NCBI RefSeq assembly: GCF_003339505.1
Contig: NZ_QPIW01000001.1
Span: 496,001-560,000 of the forward strand
DNA: 64,000 nt
Direction of reading: 5' to 3'
From: Runella aurantiaca
Lineage (GTDB): Bacteria > Bacteroidota > Bacteroidia > Cytophagales > Spirosomataceae
Part shown: positions 61,024 to 64,000 of the stretch, piece by piece
Position numbering within the stretch: position 1 is the stretch's first letter
Layout: each line of letters starts with the position of its first letter
The notes under the pieces: model-generated
What the model was told of the DNA's origin: nothing
What the model saw: only the letters and a program-made list of their open reading frames with translations
Databases searched by the model: none
Translations under genes and position numbers: made by a program

Positions 61024-61611
61024 ATGACCGAAATCGACAAATTGAAATATGCCCTTCAAGAATTTGCTGGCCTGAGTGCCGAGGATTTTGAACTATCGGC
61101 CGCGTATTGGAAACATAAAACGTACAAAAAAGGCGAGTTTTACAACGTTCATCGAAACATTTGTAAGGATTTAGGGTTTGTCACCTCGGGTACTTTCCGT
61201 TCTTATACCGTCAATGAAGAAACGGGTGAGGAGAAAAATGTTTTTTTGTATTCCTCCCATGGCTTCTTGGTCACTTTCAAGAGTTTTATCAATCAAATTC
61301 CCTGCGATTACCACACCCAAGCCCTGACCGACGCCACAATCGTTTACATCAATATCATTGATTTAATATCGCTTTATCGACAATCGCACCAATGGGAAAC
61401 CTTTGGAAGGCTTTTGGCGCAGGAAGCCTTTAATGTAACCATGACTCGACTGGAGGGATTTTTGTTCAAATCGCCCGAACAACGCTACCTCGATTTGATA
61501 CACGACCACCCAGATATTTTCAACAACGTGCCGTTGTACCATATTTCTTCGTATTTGGGCATCCAAGGCCCTTCATTGAGCCGTATCCGAAAAAGACTTT
61601 CTCGCAAATAG
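61024..61611 (+). CDS. Crp/Fnr-family transcriptional regulator
   Basis: A 195-aa regulator. The ATG at 61024 (MTEIDKLKYALQEFAGLSAE) is chosen over an upstream frame extension that is not family-like. Residues about 20-115 form the cNMP-type beta-roll (FVTSGTFRSYTVNEETGEEK, FLVTFKSFINQIPC), and the C-terminal part is a winged helix (YLDLIHDHPDIFNNVPLYHI, then SSYLGIQGPSLSRIRKRLSR). It is 78 bases upstream of the alpha/beta hydrolase gene, on the same strand, and may control it. The ligand is unknown. Confidence 0.88.
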   Translation: MTEIDKLKYALQEFAGLSAEDFELSAAYWKHKTYKKGEFYNVHRNICKDLGFVTSGTFRSYTVNEETGEEKNVFLYSSHGFLVTFKSFINQIPCDYHTQALTDATIVYINIIDLISLYRQSHQWETFGRLLAQEAFNVTMTRLEGFLFKSPEQRYLDLIHDHPDIFNNVPLYHISSYLGIQGPSLSRIRKRLSRK

Positions 61612-61689
61612 TTCGATTTTAACTTGGGTTAAAATTATTGCCGTGGGTGAGTGGCACCTTTGTATCATCAAAACAAACCACTTACGACA

Positions 61690-62466
61690 ATGAAATCGAC
61701 AAAAACAATCGTACTTATTCACGGACTCTTTGTAAACAACACAAGCTGGGCGCAATGGAAAACGTATTTTGAATCGCAGGGCTATAAAGTATATACGCCT
61801 GCCAACCCCGGCCACGAAGGTACTCCTGCCCAACTTCGCAGCAATATCCACCCCGACCTCACCCAAACAGGATTTGAAGATGTGGTGATGAACATCGTAA
61901 AATTGATTGACACATTGCCCGAAAAACCAATCGTGGTGGGGCACTCATTGGCCGGCTTGGTCGTTCAAAAATTGATCGAAATGGACAAAGCCGTTGCGGG
62001 AGTAAGTATCGACGGAGCGCCTCCAAAAAACGTATTGGCACCTTGGGCCACCGTCAAAATTGTACTGCCCGTGGTCAATTTCTTCAAAGGCAATCAAGCT
62101 TATTTGGGAAGCAGAGAGTGGTATCACCGCGCTTTTTTCAATAATTACACCAAGGAAGAAAGTGATTTGTTGTTTGACAAAATTGCCGTACCCGAAAGCA
62201 GAAAAATTGCGCGTGATACGCTTCTTACATCGTTTGCCAAAATTGATTTCAAAAAGCCCCACAATCCATTGTTATTTATTGGAGGAGAAAAAGACAATAT
62301 CTTTTCATCCTCCTTTACAAAGCAGATTGCAGGTTCGTACAAGGATAGCAATAGCACCACCGATTTTAAGGAGTTTGCAGGAAGAAGCCACTTTATTGCA
62401 GGCGAAAAAGGCTGGGAAGAAGTAGCCGAATATGTATTGAACTGGATAAAAACAGTAAATGCATAA
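61690..62466 (+). CDS. Alpha/beta hydrolase
   Basis: A 258-aa hydrolase. The ATG at 61690 (MKSTKTIVLIHGLFVNNTSW) begins at the first strand. The nucleophile elbow is VVGHSLAGLVVQKL (Ser near residue 86), the late His is in GRSHFIAGEKG near 238 and the acid is probably Asp in GGEKDNIF. The lid (about 120-170) is larger than in esterase D. No signal peptide. Substrate unknown; downstream of a Crp/Fnr regulator. A CACCTTTG box lies 32 bases upstream, one base off the -7 consensus. Confidence 0.85.
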   Translation: MKSTKTIVLIHGLFVNNTSWAQWKTYFESQGYKVYTPANPGHEGTPAQLRSNIHPDLTQTGFEDVVMNIVKLIDTLPEKPIVVGHSLAGLVVQKLIEMDKAVAGVSIDGAPPKNVLAPWATVKIVLPVVNFFKGNQAYLGSREWYHRAFFNNYTKEESDLLFDKIAVPESRKIARDTLLTSFAKIDFKKPHNPLLFIGGEKDNIFSSSFTKQIAGSYKDSNSTTDFKEFAGRSHFIAGEKGWEEVAEYVLNWIKTVNA

Positions 62467-62485
62467 GATGATTTTCAATGACGAA

Positions 62486-62535
62486 AACATCCCCAAGCGA
62501 AGTTGAAAATACACTTTGCTTGGGGATGTTTTTTT
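62486..62535 (+). terminator. Terminator of the hydrolase gene
   Basis: AACATCCCCAAGC and GCTTGGGGATGTT form a 13-bp stem with a 19-base loop, followed by T's. Confidence 0.9.
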
Positions 62536-62714
62536 GTGGCTGCTGACCGTTTGATAAGTTTTGTACCTGCTTTAAGTAAAAGTACCATGAACTATCTTTT
62601 TGATAATCAGCCACTTTGTTTTCGAGTTTTATTGCTGATTGCGGTATATTTTGAAATATTCCGCAATCGAAACTTTTGTATTAACCGCCGTGACCTTTGT
62701 TGGTATAAAATTTA

Positions 62715-63434
62715 CTAGTCTTCTAACTCCATCGCAAACAAATCCACTAAATGCCCTTTTACTTTTTCTTCTACTTCAGCCATGGGGAGTTCGCGGCCGA
62801 GTTCTTGTTGCAGGGAAGTCACGGCTTTGTCGGTGATGCCGCAGGGAACGATGTGCCCAAAATACGATAAATCGGTGTTGACATTGAACGCAAAACCATG
62901 CATCGTGACCCAACGGCTGCATTTTACGCCCATTGCGCATATCTTGCGCGGGTTTTGCAGCGTTTCAAAATCCAGCCACACGCCCGTCAGCCCATCAATT
63001 CTTCCTGCTGAAAGTCCGTAATCGGCGCAGGTCAGAATGATGGCTTCTTCCAGCGTACGCATGTAGCGGTGAATGTCGGTAAAGAAATTCTCTAAGTCTA
63101 GAATCGGATAGCCTACCAGTTGGCCGGGGCCGTGGTAAGTAATATCGCCACCACGATTGATTTTATAGTAAGTGGCCTGTATTTCAGCCAATTGGGTTGC
63201 GTCAACCAATAAATTATCGGGATGTCCGCTTTTGCCCAGCGTGTAGACATGCGGATGCTGACAGAAAAGCAGGTGATTGGTGGTGCTGCGTTGTTGGTCA
63301 ACGGGGGCATTCCGATTGTGGGCTTTGATACCTACATTTTCGGCCAAAAGCTTCTCCTGATAGTCCCAGGCCTGCTGATAATCAATCAGGTTTAATTCCT
63401 CAAAACGGACTTTTTTGTTCAATACGGTGTTCAT
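62715..63434 (-). CDS. lipB: Octanoyl-[ACP]-protein N-octanoyltransferase
   Basis: A 239-aa LipB, which moves octanoate from acyl carrier protein to the lipoyl domains of pyruvate and 2-oxoglutarate dehydrogenases. Signatures: GGDITYHGPGQLVGYPI near residue 95, and KICAMGVKCSRWVTMHGFAF with the catalytic Cys/Lys region near 168-187. The C-terminal helix (LQQELGRELPMAEVEEKVKG) is complete. Divergent from the small gene at 63488, with a 53-base gap. It stands alone; lipA is not in the window. Confidence 0.95.
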   Translation of the reverse strand: MNTVLNKKVRFEELNLIDYQQAWDYQEKLLAENVGIKAHNRNAPVDQQRSTTNHLLFCQHPHVYTLGKSGHPDNLLVDATQLAEIQATYYKINRGGDITYHGPGQLVGYPILDLENFFTDIHRYMRTLEEAIILTCADYGLSAGRIDGLTGVWLDFETLQNPRKICAMGVKCSRWVTMHGFAFNVNTDLSYFGHIVPCGITDKAVTSLQQELGRELPMAEVEEKVKGHLVDLFAMELED

Positions 63435-63462
63435 ACATCACTAACGAAAAGACGAAATTACC

Positions 63463-63470
63463 TAACTTTG
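63463..63470 (+). promoter_or_regulatory. -7 promoter element of the small gene at 63488
   Basis: TAACTTTG matches TAnnTTTG and lies 17 bases before the ATG. Confidence 0.55.
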
Positions 63471-63487
63471 TCGAAACACTTACGGCT

Positions 63488-63729
63488 ATGCGTCAAATAA
63501 CCATTCAAGTACCTGACCAACAATACGAATTTTTTATGCAGTTGGTTCGTAATCTTAAATTTGTGAAAGTGAAGCAGGAATCCCCGCTTGAGGCTCAACT
63601 TACGCCTTCACAAAAAAAACGTTGAAAAATATTAAGCAGGGGTTTGAAGAGTTAAAACTGGTAGAAGAAGGTAAAATGAAAACCATTCCTGCCGAAGATT
63701 TTTCATTTATCCGTGAAAATCCGTGTTAG
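63488..63729 (+). pseudogene. Antitoxin-like small gene split by a frameshift at an A8 run
   Basis: The frame from ATG 63488 reads MRQITIQVPDQQYEFFMQLV and stops at 63625 after SQKKR. One frame on, the sequence continues as LKNIKQGFEELKLVEEGKMK and then TIPAEDFSFI, ending at 63729. Joined, they give about 80 residues of a Bacteroidota antitoxin type found next to RelE/ParE-like toxins. The break lies in CAAAAAAAACG, a run of eight A's, so a lost A, a read error or polymerase/ribosome slippage can explain it. No toxin gene follows. Confidence 0.65.
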
Positions 63730-63884
63730 AATATCAGTGTCATCCGTGTTCCAAATCGTTTGCTTTATTCAGTATAATTTTACGAAGAAGACTATTGGTT
63801 TCTACCTAAAAAAACACCGATTGAAATAGATTCCTACGGAATGACAAAAAATGGCAGCGAAAAAAAGGGAGTGATAGAAAAATT

Positions 63885-64000
63885 ATGATTTTAATAGCAG
63901 ACAGCGGCGCGACCAAAACCGATTGGCGCATCATCAACCCACAAGGAGGAATTCAACAGGCAAAAACGATAGGGTTGAGCCCGTATTACCAAACTTCTGA
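63885..64000 (+). CDS. N-acetylglucosamine kinase-like (BadF/BadG/NAGK family), start only
   Basis: The frame from ATG 63885 reads MILIADSGATKTDWRIINPQ and runs off the right edge after 38 codons. ADSGATKTDW is the phosphate-1 motif of the ASKHA sugar kinases in the BadF/NAGK family. In Bacteroidota the enzyme recycles GlcNAc or glucosamine from cell-wall turnover. The gap 63730-63884 contains a short frame reading YEEDYWFLPKKTPIEIDSYG, without a start codon, that I could not identify. Confidence 0.75.
   Translation, partial: MILIADSGATKTDWRIINPQGGIQQAKTIGLSPYYQTS

Noticed and set aside
62503-62718. 71-residue frame between the hydrolase and lipB
   Set aside because: It starts inside the terminator hairpin and has no recognisable features.

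Overview
The window looks like a chromosome segment of a Bacteroidota bacterium, most likely Cytophagales (Runella/Dyadobacter/Spirosoma-like). The signs are TAnnTTTG-type -7 promoter elements without Shine-Dalgarno sequences, LytS/LytTR two-component genes, a DUF433/DUF5615 toxin-antitoxin remnant, a secreted S8 protease with PKD-like repeats and a C-terminal surface domain, and many short secreted hypothetical proteins. The genus is an inference from protein style; no marker gene fixes it.

Layout. 1-3 kb: a partial Crp/Fnr regulator, then an AAA_13 ATPase with PrrC/RloC-like anticodon-nuclease residues, lying between two attC-like hairpins. 3-11 kb: housekeeping and accessory genes on the minus strand (two-component pair, esterase, nitrilase, SnoaL-like protein, DUF4180, MgtE, RsmA). 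11-26 kb: a large hybrid sensor kinase, a 1866-residue secreted protease with three and a half 549-bp tandem repeats, a 3-hydroxyacyl-CoA dehydrogenase, YicC, PdxA, a 2-hydroxyacid dehydrogenase and a beta-propeller lipoprotein. 26.3-32.1 kb: an AT-rich run of seven unrelated small genes, all on the minus strand and several separated by related palindromic intergenic repeats. This resembles an integron-type cassette array and it abuts two decayed tyrosine recombinases at 32.3-33.3 kb. 33.3-42.8 kb: a DUF4143 ATPase and a type I restriction-modification locus (hsdM, hsdS, fic, hsdR) with palindromic operator-like sites before the ATPase and before fic.

42.8-49.5 kb: a small Cys-rich ORF, tRNA-Ala, a leucine-rich-repeat protein, KDG kinase, an outer-membrane protein, 1-Cys peroxiredoxin, a degenerate receiver, an SDR oxidoreductase, and two tRNA-Val genes followed by broken tRNA-Val copies. 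49.7-57 kb: RecQ, a DUF433 antitoxin with an internally deleted PIN-like toxin, an Smr protein, and a LytS/LytS/LytTR operon in which the second kinase has lost its phospho-accepting His. 57-64 kb: DnaK, an acquired Ser/Thr kinase lying between two copies of one terminator, a field of covarying hairpin repeats, a Crp/Fnr regulator with an alpha/beta hydrolase, LipB, a frameshifted antitoxin-like gene and the start of a BadF/NAGK-type sugar kinase.

The most unusual parts are the cassette-like array with its hairpin repeats, the RloC-like cassette, the LytS pseudokinase pair, the covarying hairpin repeats and the decayed tRNA-Val tandem. Broken genes are common (recombinases, PIN toxin, antitoxin, tRNA-Val), which suggests repeated turnover of mobile and defence DNA in this part of the chromosome.
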